Below, in pieces: positions 31,270-42,520 of a DNA stretch of 64,000 bases; the first letter of the stretch is position 1, and each line of letters starts with the position of its first letter. The DNA comes from Cyanophora paradoxa. Taxonomy: Eukaryota > Glaucocystophyceae > Cyanophorales > Cyanophoraceae. The DNA lies in assembly GCA_004431415.1 (NCBI GenBank), contig QPMI01000036.1, forward strand, positions 444,001 through 508,000, written 5' to 3'. The notes below the pieces were generated by a model. The model did no database searches, was not told the DNA's origin, and was given only the letters and a program-made list of their open reading frames with translations. A program made the position numbers and the translations under genes.

Positions 31270-34052
31270 CTCGCCGGCCTTCCGGTGCGGCGAGCCGCAG
31301 TACCTGCCGCCGCGGCGCCACTGTGAGCGACCTAGCGCGCCGCACAGACACGCGCTCGCTCGCTGGCTCCGGCCCTATCACGTGCACGCACTTGCAGAAG
31401 AGCGCGGGCTTTGGAATGAGCCGCGGCCGGTTCTCGCCCTGCCGCCCGCGGCTTCAGCGAGACTGCGACCGGCGGCGCGGGGCGGCGGGCGGCGCGCACC
31501 GGGGGCCGCCTGGGCGTGTTCGGGCCCTCCCCCTCGTCGTCCGACTCTGCGCGGGCGGGCGGTCAGCTTCCCGCGGTCGAATAAAAGAGCCGAGGGCAAG
31601 CAAGCTGAGCGCGCCGCGCATGAGGTCCCGCGGGGGCGGCATGTAGGGCGTCAGGCGGAGCTCCCGCAGACACGCGGCGACGCGCCCGGGGCCCATGCTC
31701 GTCTTGCCCGCCGAGGATAGCGCCCGCTGCAGGAGCTTCGCCCTCCGCCACTGCCGAGCCGGCCGCGCCGGGCGCCGCGTTCAGTGCGGCCGGCGGCGGC
31801 GCGAGCCACGGGGGTACGGGCGCGGGCGGGCGCGCCTCGGAGGCCTTTCTCCGCCCTATGTTCCAGGAGAAGAAGACGGGTACCGAGCCGGCGCAGGCGT
31901 ACGGTACCCCCGCACGCCTCGCCTCGTCTGCCGGCTGGCCGCGTCGGCCCGAGCAGAGCGGGGGTGCGGGGCGCGCGCGGGCGGACCCTCGGCGATGATG
32001 GGGAACTGCATGGCGTTCTGGTAGACGACCTTCTCGGCCTCGGGAAGCTGCGCGGGCTCGACGCGCGGCCGGGGGTACCCGGGCCGCGTCACCAGGCGCT
32101 CCCGCACGATCGAGATCTGCCGGCGGGACGGGATTTCGGGATGCGCGAAAGGCAATGGAGGAAGGCAGCGGCGTCCCCTCTAGCTAGCTAGCCAGATCGC
32201 CAGCCAGCCGTCCCCGACAGAGCGCGCGCGGCGCGCGCGCGCGCGCGCGCTGAGAGGCGGACGCTGCTGACCTGCTCGATCTCCACCTGCATCGTGCTCT
32301 GGCCCCCGAACTCCTCCTTCCCCGTGTACAGCTGGTCCAGCTGCGCGCGCAGGAGGCGCTCGGCCCGCCAGCTCGAGGGCGGCGGGCCCCGCGGCGTCGT
32401 TGCCCCGGCACCCACCTTCAGGTCGTGCTCGATGTCGACGGGCCGCTGCTTCGGGTTCTGCGAGGGCGCGGCGCGTATGCGCGCCCCCGGGTCAGACAGT
32501 CCAGGGGCTCAGACTGAGGGGGGGCGGGCGGGCGCCCGGACGGGCCGGCGGACCTTGAACGTGACGCGCACTTTCATGGGGAACTCGCCCCAGCCCCTGC
32601 GCACCACCTGGAAGGGCGGCGTCGTCACCTCCACCTGCTCGACCGCCGATCAGGCTCGAGCGTTCGTTCCCTCGTCCGCGCCGCGCCGCGCCGCGCCGCG
32701 CCGCGCGCGCCTCGTCGTTCGGGGCGAATGAGGCGTGGAGGAAGAAGCGGACGCTCTTGACGAAGACGGCGATGTCCGACTCCTGCATCGCCACCGAGAC
32801 CTTCCACTCGTGCGACAGGTCCGGGTCGTCCCGCGCCTCTGCGGGGCGGGGCGGGGCGGGGCGGGGGGCGGGTTCAGGCACGGCCCGGCCCTTTTGACGC
32901 CCCGATCGATGCTCGGAGGGCAGCGAAAGCTGAAGCTGAAGCACCGACGGGAATGAAGTGCGACGTGTTCTTCACGACGAGTGTGCGCCGCAGGATGGCG
33001 CGTATGATCGTTCCCGGGGCCGGGCTGCCGGGGGGCGGGCGCGGAGGCGGCGTGAGGGGCGGGCGGCCGGGGCGGGGGAGAATGCGGGGCGGCGCACAGG
33101 GTGCCGGTGCGCGGGCGCTTGCCGGCGAAGGCGGGGTGGGGCCCGGAGCCTTCGTCGGCCTTGCGCTTTAGTGGCTCGGGGGGCACCCGGCGAGGGCTCA
33201 TCGCGGGCGGGGCCCGCCGGATGATGCGCGCGGCAGCGACGTTCGACACCGGCGGCCTCCGGTCGCCCTGCGCGGCGGGCGGCGCGCGCGTGTGAGGAAC
33301 CCGTCGGTCGGTCGGCGCGACCGCGCGCTCGCTCGCTGGAGACCCCGAGCCGCACCGGCGCGACCGTGCAGGTGCGCGCGGCCTCCTCGGACGATGAGAA
33401 GACGAGGCGGTGGAGGATGCGGCAGTGGTTCACGAAGCCCAGTATGTTCTGGAACTTGTCGCGCTTGCACACGGGGCACACCAGCCTGTGCGCTTGGTCA
33501 GAAGGTAGCCCGGTAGCATGTGGCAGGCTCGCACCGCGGAAGCCTGGCCTCCGCGTGCGCCCTGCCCGACGAAACCGGCGAAAACGCATCCGCGCGACCC
33601 CGCTCCCGTGCCCGGCTGGCGCTTGGGCTGAGCGTAGACCGCATCCTTACGGGGGACTCGACGCCGGCGGCCCTGAACGTCCGAGGAGACCCCCTCGGCT
33701 CCTCGTCGCTGTCCGAAGAGGACGCATGCGAGTTCATGACCAGCGCAACCTGCGCCTCGGGCACCGACAGCTGCTGTATCACGCTGGCACGGAACTCCTC
33801 GGCTGGAGCCGCTCTTAGCTAGGGTAGCGCAGCGAGACAACAGTGGGGCGCACCGTCAAGCCAGCGGTTCGAGATGAGCCCAAGCAAGCGCTCCGCTCTT
33901 TCGATCCTCGCGTCGACCTCCTGGAGCTCATGCCGCTTGTGCTCGATCTCTTTGTCCATCTGCCGTGCGATAGCTGCTCGCACGGCCTCCACGTTCATCG
34001 GCCTCGCCGGCGCGGCGGGGGCAGGATCAGGTGCAGCCGGCGCCACCTCCAT
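30360..34052 (-). CDS. YEATS2: YEATS2-like chromatin protein: coiled coil, zinc finger, YEATS, histone fold
   Basis: YEATS2 is the acyl-lysine reader and histone-fold subunit of ATAC-type acetyltransferase complexes. From the ATG at 34052: a coiled coil ([20 protein letters not shown]) typical of the family N-terminus, a C2H2-like finger ([20 protein letters not shown] then CRILH), and the YEATS domain ([58 protein letters not shown]). The C-terminal region carries the histone fold ([20 protein letters not shown]) and [14 protein letters not shown], whose LDFLTN is shared with the animal protein. The finger before YEATS occurs in some non-animal homologues. Middle exons (31300-32200) are poorly resolved. 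The C-terminal third is duplicated at 25387-26342. The stop at 30360 requires a frame change relative to the better-preserved end in copy 1. Confidence 0.85.
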
Positions 34053-36100
34053 CTCACACCTCCGTCAAGATGAGGAAAAGCAATTCGGGGTGGAAAGAAG
34101 GCCGCGCTGGGGCTGCTTTGCGAACTAAATCCCTTGAGCTGCTCCAATCCCAGAAGAAACCCTTCGAATTCAGCCTGCGCTTGCAGAGCCTCGCTCGCAG
34201 AGCCGTCGCCTGGTCGGCTGCTGCTGGTCGGCTGCGCCGAAAGGAGTGGGTACCCCCAGGGCCTCATTGAACAACGAATTCTAAAAAATTTGATCATATA
34301 TGCATGAAATGTCCTGAAAATACAAATCAACTCGAAAGATGCACATCAATTCAGTAAAGCAATTAATGCTTCGTCCTATATAGCTATAGGTTTGCGAACT
34401 GAATCTTTAAATTGAGCTGTTCGAAGCCCTAATTCGAAAGAAAACTTTCGGTCTTTGCTTGCAGACCTTGAGCCTTGAGCTCGCTTGCAGAGCCGTCGCC
34501 GGCGCCTGACTGCGCATGCTTCGGGTCCGACGGTCCGCAGCGCCGAAAGGAGCGGGTAAAAGCTTGCATTGCTCTCTCTGTCTAATCTGTCTCTGCCTCT
34601 CTGGTTCGTTCTTTGAGCTCCGATTGACTCTCTTGTTAGCTAATGCGCATTCTTCTTATAATTAGCTGCAGTACGTATATACGTATACGTATACGTGTTC
34701 GTTTCAGGCCGATTGCGAGGACCTTTTCCAAGCCTTCAAGGAAAATTTCATTCATTTTTATAATTACTGCGACAGCTCCTTTCAGTGAACAGTAAAATTA
34801 TAATTACAGCTTCTTACAGTTTACTAAACAGCTTCTGCCTTCTTAGAGTAAACTTATTGATCTATGAGGACACGCACGTGTACTTGCGCGGGAGAGCGGT
34901 CGCCTTATATAATTATATATAATATATAATTAGCCTTAAGCTTGCAGGGGAGCCAGGCCTAGGATGCGTACGCTAACACCAGAAGAAGCCTTCGAATTCG
35001 GCCTTCGAATTCGCTTGCAGAGCCTCGCTCGCAGATCTAGATCTAGAGGCTTAATTAATTATAAATTGAGTCATTTCAGTGTTGAACTCGAAATTCGACT
35101 TGGCAACGAAGTCCAATTGCACTGCCAAAACTCCGGCAATTGCAATGATCAACTTCATGATCATGATCGACGTTATTGATACTGAGGCCTAGCCTAGTAG
35201 GTATCGATCGATGTCTCAACTTTGGCAACGTTAACTGGCAAGCGACTATACTTACTAGTATAGTACTTCTATTTATGCATGTGCATGCACATGCACATGC
35301 AATAATTCAAATTACGGCCTGACAGTCTTGCGCTGCGCACGCAGCTGTGCATGTGTGCATTCCAATTGCCAGTTGTTCATGAAGCTCAAAAGACATAAAG
35401 ATTCATTGAAGCTTAAGAGCTGTAAAGATGGCCATGCATATGGCCAGTGGTGCATGGTTGCTTGCTCTTCTAATTGTCATTGACCTAGGATAGCAGGCCG
35501 CCTTGTCCGCGGCGCTTTGTTTGATTTCGATTGCGATTACTTTTTGAGGTTGGACAAGGTTGGAATTTGATTTCGATTGCGATTACGATTTGAGGCTGGA
35601 CGTCGACGGGAAATTAAAAATCGGACCGCGCGGGCACCTGAAGGCTGTAGCCAGTGTCCCGGGGAGGCGCATTGCTCCGGCACCTGTATGCTGTAGCCAG
35701 TGTCCCTCAGAAGGCAACGCAGGGCCCAGCTGGCTGGGCGTGAGCTCGGCGGGTTGGGCCTGCGGCGGCCGCAGTGTACATCCCACACTAGCAGCCCAAA
35801 CTTGCGACTTTAGTACGTGTCCACATGCCAGGATAGCAGCCAGAATAACCGACCATGCATCAGTGACTGAGATCAGCAAAAGTTTCCCAGGGAAATGGCA
35901 GGTCTGAGACCCGTGCCAGGCCAGCGTCAGCGGCAACGCCGAAAGCGCGATGTGCCGGCGGCGTGCAGCGATGCAAGAACTGTATGACGATGTTGTACAA
36001 TAAGATTATGCTGGACAGAAAAGTTTGGCGAGGACATAGTCCCGCGATGCGAGCGGACAGAGTCGCGTCATCCGCCTCGCGGGCGGGTGCGAACGGCGCT
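34053..36100. repeat. AT-richer intergenic region with dispersed short repeats
   Basis: No supported gene is present. A unit containing gcttgcagagcctcgctcgc, then agagccgtcgcc and cgccgaaaggagYgggta, recurs in whole or part near 34175-34250, 34470-34557 and 35010-35030. Near 35520-35600, ttgatttcgattgcgattac is repeated twice 46 bp apart. At 35635-35710, gctgtagccagtgtccc is repeated twice. Palindromes (tacgtatatacgtatacgta near 34671, gcatgtgcatgcacatgcac near 35276, agatctagatct at 35032) are frequent. This stretch divides the very GC-rich left part from the moderate-GC right part. Confidence 0.65.
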
Positions 36101-36414
36101 CTACTTCGGGGACTTCTTGTTCTGGTTCAGGATCAGATCTGCAACGAGAATCGCCGTCAGCGACCGGCCGTGCGAGGAATGAGGGCGTGACGCACCAACG
36201 AGGCCAGTGCCGCAGAAGCCGAGGAACGACACGGCGACGCTGCGGCGCGCAAAATGAGCACAGGGCACGCGGAGGAGGGGCGGAGCAGGCTGGCGTGCCC
36301 CGCGACGTAGAGCTTGCCGAACAGGGCGCCGCTCTTGTTGTGGGTGAACTCGGCGCTCTCCTGGAAGAACTTTTGGCCCGCTGCGACGGTGGTGGCGACC
36401 TTGAGGCCCGACAT
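36101..36414 (-). CDS. Small single-pass membrane protein, possibly COX7a-like
   Basis: This short protein of about 60-75 residues starts at 36414 (MSGLKVATTVAAGQKFFQES). It continues EFTHNKSGALFGKLY, has one hydrophobic stretch (VAVSFLGFCGTGLVDLIL), and ends NQNKKSPK with the stop at 36101. The pattern QKxFQE, LY, then a glycine-containing membrane helix is reminiscent of cytochrome c oxidase subunit 7a, an inner-mitochondrial-membrane protein. The match is weak and I offer it as a possibility only. The second intron is a clear GT-AG (GTGCGTCACG...GTTGCAG). The first is odd (see 36240-36307). The gene is divergent from BDP1. Confidence 0.45.
36240..36307 (-). other. Ambiguous or non-canonical intron bounded by a CGTCGC direct repeat
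   Basis: On the minus strand the best protein joins ...GKLY directly to VAVSF, removing 68 nt. That segment starts at one CGTCGC and ends just before another, so the cut can be CG-AG or, shifted by one base, GT-GC. The canonical alternative is a 29 nt GTGCCC...CGCAG intron, which is unusually short here and keeps 12 extra residues. Confidence 0.5.
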
Positions 36415-37006
36415 CGTGGTTCAGCGAGCAGAGCGGCTTGCAAGCTAAGTGGTTTACCCCCCGCGGTCTTGTCCCCCCCAGTCTCGCCGCCTCCCGGCCT
36501 CCTGCAGCCTCCTTCAGCCTCGTGCGCCATCCAGCCGTGTAGCTAGACGTGCTACACGCGCGGGCATTCCTGCAGAGGGGACGAGCGTGAGTGCGTACGC
36601 TGTTGAAGGCGCCTCTAAGTGCGCGACGGTCGAGCGGCCGCTCCGTAGCATCGGCGCTGCGCCCTAGAGATGGCGGCGCGCATAGGGGCGCCGGCCGCTC
36701 GTATCGGCGCTCCGACACCGGCGTCGAGCTCCACGACGCCAGCAACGCAGGCGATCCGGAACCCGCTGGGTGCGCCGCTCACCTCTGCTCGTGACTGAGC
36801 TCCCTGAGCTGCGCCTTCAGAGCGAGAGGCATCCGCAAAGCCCCCTCCAGCGCCGATCAGCGCCCCAGCTTCGTCTTTGCCCGGGCCTAGTCGAGCGGCG
36901 CCGGCCCCAGTAGCTACGCAAGGTGGATCTCAAGTATCGGATTCGAGTTCGGGAGCGGTGCGCGTCGCCGCACGTGCTACTTCTGGGGAGGGGTCGTGAT
37001 GCTTAC
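36415..37006. promoter_or_regulatory. Shared upstream region of the small membrane-protein gene and BDP1
   Basis: About 590 bp lie between the divergent ATGs at 36414 and 37007. The sequence is GC-rich near both starts. Open frames within it carry no family motif. Confidence 0.4.
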
Positions 37007-38471
37007 ATGAAACAGAGAGAAAGCCTTGATGGGCAGGCGAGAAAGCGCGCGGCGGCGTCTTCAGACAAACCCTCGAGCAGCTCAACTTCTAAGAAAGTCC
37101 GCGGAAACAAGGACGAGAAGGAAGCCGCTGTTGTTGATCAGTCGGAGGGAGGGTTCGCCTTGCCGCCATATTCTTGATATATTTTGTTGACGTGTTCGCA
37201 GGAACGGCGATCAGGAATCAGTGGTGTGACGCTCTCTGTCGTCGTAAGCGATGTCGTCTGACTCGAGCTCAGATCCGCATGCGAGACATCATCCGAGATG
37301 CGAAGTCCCAAATCACTGCATCGAAAGCATCGAGATCCCGCGCAGTCAAGGTGGGTGCAGTACCATACGACATCCCTCTTACTCTAAGCCCCTCCGCAGG
37401 AACAGGAGGAACCCAAATCCCCAAAGAGTCCTTCCGAGGGTCCTCGTCAGAATGCGGATGACGGAGAGGCATCGGAGAAAGCAAAGTTTGCCAATCTTAG
37501 CCTCTTGTTGAACCTTGACCTGATTTTACCTGTCAGCTCTTCTGAACAGCACGCCGGTCATGGCAGGGAGGATTCTCGAGGCAAGTTTGCTCCACAAGTG
37601 CAGGTCATCAATGGCAGAATTGTCGTGAACGAAGAGAGTCTAGTCGTTGATGCTTCTGAGGATGCCGACACCTCGAAATTCGAGGAAGTACATGAGACAA
37701 ATTCTTATGTAAATGCAATGTCGTTCCGCAAGACTGTGACTCCAACGGATCGTTGGGGTGTTGCAGACACTGCACTGTTTTTCAAGGTCTGTAAATGCTG
37801 CATTGTCTTCTCAGCCTGCGATTGACTCCCTGCAGGCTCTGCGGCTCTTTGGTTCAGATTTCTCTATGATAGAGAAGGTGTTTCCCAACAGGACAAGGAG
37901 GCAGATTCGTAACAAGTTCAAGAAAGAAGAAAGAGAACATAAGGATGACATCAACGACATTCTCAACAACAAGCGACCACTTGGTGAGCACCTGCTCTCC
38001 ACGCATCCACACAGCAGCGGGCAATTCCTTATACTGTGTCACAGATGCAGCCACTGCAAAGATTCTCCTGGCAGAGCTGCGTGCAAAGTGCCCAAAGACA
38101 CCCACAGGTATTCCGTCGTCTGGGCCCTCGGAGGATGGCCGCCCAGCTGTGATTGCACCACCTTCACGAGTTCTTCCCAGGAAGGAGTCGGCAGCGAGCA
38201 AGCCACCAGCACCAGTGACGACGGCAGCAACCAGTCAAGATAGATCAGAAAGTTCAAGTTCTGCACAATTTGCTCCTCCTAGCAATGCTTTAGAGCCAGC
38301 ACCCTCCGCCAAGATAGACCAGCCTGTGGCCGAGGAGCATGCCGAGGAGGAGATGACCGTTCAGGTGCTTCAGCGATGACAGTGGTCTCTTGCACCTGTG
38401 CTTATTTTCGCTTGCAGGGTCTCATGAACTACGATGATTACGATGATGCAGACTACGACGACGCATGGTAG
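37007..38471 (+). CDS. BDP1: TFIIIB subunit B'' (BDP1)
   Basis: BDP1 is the SANT-domain subunit of TFIIIB that opens promoters for RNA polymerase III. After a basic Ser/Lys-rich N-terminus (ATG at 37007), the diagnostic extended SANT region reads VTPTDRWGVADTALFFK, then ALRLFGSDFSMIEKVFPNRT and RRQIRNKFKKEEREHKDDIN. An intron (GTCTGT...CTGCAG, about 37788-37836) splits the SANT domain in frame. A Pro/Ser-rich region follows, and the protein ends in an acidic NYDDYDDADYDDAW before the stop at 38469-38471. Other introns include GTGGGTGCAG...CCGCAG near 37350-37399 and GTGAGC...TCACAG near 37983-38042. All are GT-AG. MCM4 converges from the right with 173 bp between stops. Confidence 0.9.
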
Positions 38472-38644
38472 AGAGCTCTTTCACTTTGCGTCCAGTGTAC
38501 TTGCTGCTCTAGTAGTTGCCCTTCAAGACGATGAAGGCGATTCATACCAGTATATTCATTGCTCTTTGCACGGTTTGGAATTGAAATTGAGCGGAACCCT
38601 GACAAACAGAGGGATCCGCCCCTTCCCTATCGAAAGATGGGAAA

Positions 38645-41600
38645 CTATACACCAAGTCTCCTGACGGTCATGGTCTTCACGTTGCTCCTGCCGGAGCACC
38701 TGATTGTGTTTTCCAATGCCATCGCGTCCAGCGCCTGGAGAAGCTCCTTCTCCTTGAGCGGCTGCAAAGAGGGCCATGAGAAGCGTGCAAGATTCGTACT
38801 GCTGGGAGGTAGGAACCTCAGAAGACGCATTCTTGATCGTATCAAAGATTGTCATGAAGTCGACAGCAGCATCCTTGTCAGCAAAGAAGTCATGGACCGC
38901 CTGCTTGAGCTGCTCCAATTTCTGGCGATCCTGCAGTGTCACTCCAGTGGCCAGCGCATTCATGTCCACCTGCATACACTTAGAGACATGACAGATGATG
39001 AAAGATGAAAAGAGATGCACCAGTCCGGTGTTGGGATTGATGGCCGCACGTTGGGTGCTTTCCCGCATGAGGCTGCAAGCACATGCTCAGTACACATGAT
39101 TGCTTCCGTGTCTGGACAAGCACCCACCGCAGGGCCTCATCGACATCGCAGTCCTCAACATACTCGCTATACCGAATCCGAGCATGGGCTTCGGCAATGC
39201 GGATTGTTGATTCGAGCTGACGAGGGGTGGCTGAAATGACATGCTTGCTGTTGCCCAACTGGCGGAGCTCTGTGACACATGATCAGACAGAAACCAACCT
39301 CCGAAAAAAATCAGCGTACGACGGTAGCCTTCCACAAGCTTTGCTGCAGCAGAGTCTGTGATCTGCGGGTTGATCCTGTGCCGCGCAAACGCCACATAAC
39401 GCTTGAGCTTCTCGATCGCGATGAGGCCATCAAGGCTCTTCTTGTCACGGTAATCCTTGTTGCTGAACATCGAGACGATGTGCCGGGCAAGCATTGCATC
39501 CTCCTGATCATTCACCTTGTCGATGAGAAGGTAGATGAGATCAAAACTGATAAAAAGCGATGAGCACGATGTGTTGCGCCAGATTGCAGGGGATGTGCAC
39601 CGAGAGAGCAGAGTCGGAGGGAGGTCGATGTTCTCAAGAACACTCTTTTGCACATTGTATCTGGACTCCACAGGATTGGCAGCAGCGAGAACCGAAGTCC
39701 TGTTCGAGAATAAGATGAATTTGCAAAGACACTGCCAACAATAAGTGTACCGTGCATTCAGTGAGCAGATGATGCCAGCCTTGGCGACAGACACAGTTTG
39801 CTGTTCCATGGCCTCATGGAGCACAGAACGAGCATTATCACTCATCTTGTCGAACTCATCAATGCAACAGACGCCCCGATCCGAAAGCACGAGCGCGCCA
39901 CTGAGCACATGAACCCCATCAGTACAAATAAGAAGAAGTACGGACAAGCGGACCACACCTCTCGAGCACAAGCTCACGGGAGTCCGGGTCACGTGTTACA
40001 TAGGCAGTCAAACCAACTGCTGAGCTGCCCTTTCCAGAGGTGTACACTCCACGGGGTGCAATCTTGTGGACGAAGGAGAGCAGCTGGGACTTGCTGACAC
40101 CAGGGTCACCAACGAGCAGGATGTTGATCTCTCCACTGCGAAACAATTAACCCTAGAAGGTGGCAGGAAAAACTCTTGACATGCATACCGATACTTTCCC
40201 ATAAATCTTGGGAGGGCCTTCGATGTGCCTCCGAACAGCTGGCACAGAATGCCTTTCTTGACATCATCCATCTTGTAGATGCTAGGGGCTGAATGAAATA
40301 TTCAGCTCTCAATGTTAGAGGGCGAGGTTTGCCGAGCGCACCAAGGGATCGAGTAAGAAGATTGTAAATGTCAGGATTGCTCGCAATCTCTCGCAGTTCC
40401 CTCTCCTCCCTCTCGGAGAAACCACCAGTTTCGTCGTGCTCATCAGCACTGCAAGGCAGGATTAGTGGATATTCCTCCAAAGCATTGTACCCAGTACAAG
40501 AACGCACGCCAGGATGTCACCGGGTGCAGGCTCTTGGCTCTCGCCACTGTCCAGCTTCTTCTTATCCACCTTTTGGAAGTGCACGACATCGATGTCTGCA
40601 AGAATGACCATTTATAAATTGTCATGAGCCCATCACCATTGCAGGGAACGACTCACATGTTTTGTAGATGGAATTCAGGGTCCGCTGGTTGGGCTTGGTG
40701 CGCACAGGAACAGCTCGGTAGATACCAGTGACCTGAATGCGATCGCCTGGCCTTGCGTTGTCCACTAGCTCATCAAAGGCACAAAGATTCACAGTCATTG
40801 GTGTCTCGCCCTCAGGAATGGATTCTGCATCATTATTAGCGAGTTCTAAATTAGCATATTCACCATGAATGTTACCTGGAGTCTCCTGAAGCTTCACAAT
40901 CTGCTTGTCCGCGAACTCGCAGCGGTTGTGCACAAGCTGCGCAAGTGTCCATCAAGAATGCGGCGACCTGCATAGCGCGTCTATAAAAACCCAATCACCT
41001 GATATGCAAACTTCGAGTTGCACTGTGCGTTCTTGCAAGCATACGGTTCTTCTATCCGACCACGGTCCAACATTTCCACTGTGCTGTCTTTGCACACACC
41101 ACACGTGAAGAATGCTGGGAAGGGCAGCCTTAGACGCGGATTGGCTTGAGAAAAAAAGGGCATCAATGCAGACCGGTCTTGATGTCAGGGATGATGGAAC
41201 TAACGCGAGTGACCATGCCACGAATAGCCACGAGTGTGTCGATTTCTGCAAAGGTTGGTTTAGCAAAAACAGACGAAGCTACGCAAACATATTACGAACC
41301 AGTCGGATTCAGGTCACGCATGTGTCGTACACGTCTCAGGTTGTAGGGGCGTGCACGGATGAGCTGCAGTAAGAGGGACGAGTCAGAAGTGCGACTCTCA
41401 AGAGGATCAGAGCAACGGAAAGACCTGAGAGTCGTCTTTGATGACCTTCTTTTCCGCATCAGACTCTATGTTTTCAAAATAGTCGACGTACGCTTTAGAG
41501 AGAACAAGATCCATCAAAGGAATGATTTCTTGAGGATAGGCGATCAGATCAGTGTACAGCTGCTTGTCGAAGTCATAGATCTGCTTGCAGTCGATGTTCA

Positions 41601-42181
41601 CACCGAAGATGTTGGTCTCGCGCATCTGTCCCGGGTCAGCGAGATCCGCGAGGGCACTGCGGGCAAGGACGCACGTTCTGCAGGAGGCGCGCCAAGGCTG
41701 GCTCGTCGCTGTCGCTGTCTGCTGCTGTCTTGAAGAAATCGCTTACGAGGAACTCGCGGAATTTTTCCATGCACTCCTCCGTCTTGACTTGCGTGCCCCA
41801 GATCAGCCGGAACTCCTGCCCGAGACCGGATCCCTGTCGCCGGAGCGGATGAGAAAGGGGTCGCGGGCGCGTAGGACATCGCGGGCCCGAGAGCGCAGAC
41901 GCACGTTCTCGCCCGCGCCCCCAGCTGGCCTTGACCGACGCACGTCCCCGCGCGAGGGTCTGCACAAGCGCGCGCTTTAGAGCTATCAAGAATCCGTGCA
42001 TCTTTGAAAGCTCGCACGTGGAGGCCGCGCTCGACGGCTGCGGCGGAGTGAACGCGCCGTGGACATCCTGCGATATCCCCGGCGTTCGGCTCGGGGATCG
42101 AGCATCACCGGTCTCGCGACGAGTCTGCGATGGCAGCTCGCGGTCGTCGGTATTGTACGTGTTCATATTTGGGTTGTTCAT
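38645..42181 (-). CDS. MCM4: DNA replication licensing factor MCM4
   Basis: MCM4 is one of six AAA+ subunits of the MCM2-7 replicative helicase. The N-terminal domain has [40 protein letters not shown] and the zinc-binding CGVC...CKNAQC near 41020-41095. The AAA+ core shows Walker [12 protein letters not shown] (about 40084-40120), [19 protein letters not shown], Walker [10 protein letters not shown] (about 39848-39875) and the arginine finger in [15 protein letters not shown]. The C-terminal winged helix ends TMTVRRLGV (stop 38645). The MCM4-specific [14 protein letters not shown] block separates it from other paralogs. Introns are GT-AG, 50-70 nt; the last, about 38752-38806, joins NASSE to [11 protein letters not shown]. 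The N-terminal tail is short and Ser/Thr-rich, as expected for a kinase-regulated region. Confidence 0.96.
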
Positions 42182-42520
42182 CGCGCAGCCCCGCGCGAAC
42201 TGCGAGCGCGGATCAGCGGCGCGGCCTGCAGGGACCGAGCTGGCGACGCTCGCCTTCTACGGAACGTCTCTGCACGAGCCTCACTGGCGAGCCTCACTGC
42301 CCTGCCCTGCCTTGCTTGCGGCTTTGGCGCCAAATTGGGGGGGGGGGGCAATTCGCAGAGGGGTACTGGTCGTGGACGCTTAACGGTAAAGAAACGCCGG
42401 CGCCCACAACTAGCGCACTCAGCGGTGCGCCGCATGAAGCGCTACTAAACTAGCTCGTCTGAGCACCCCTGACTCGCATCAACTGACAGGCTCGAACGAT
42501 TCGCTGGCAGATCGGCAGCT
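42182..42520. promoter_or_regulatory. Shared upstream region of MCM4 and borealin-like gene
   Basis: 339 bp separate two divergent cell-division genes, so a common promoter is possible. A ggcgccaaattggggg string near 42327-42342 resembles an E2F-type site (core TTTGGCGCC on the complementary strand reads TTTGGCGCC at 42323-42331). The site is a motif match only. Confidence 0.45.
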
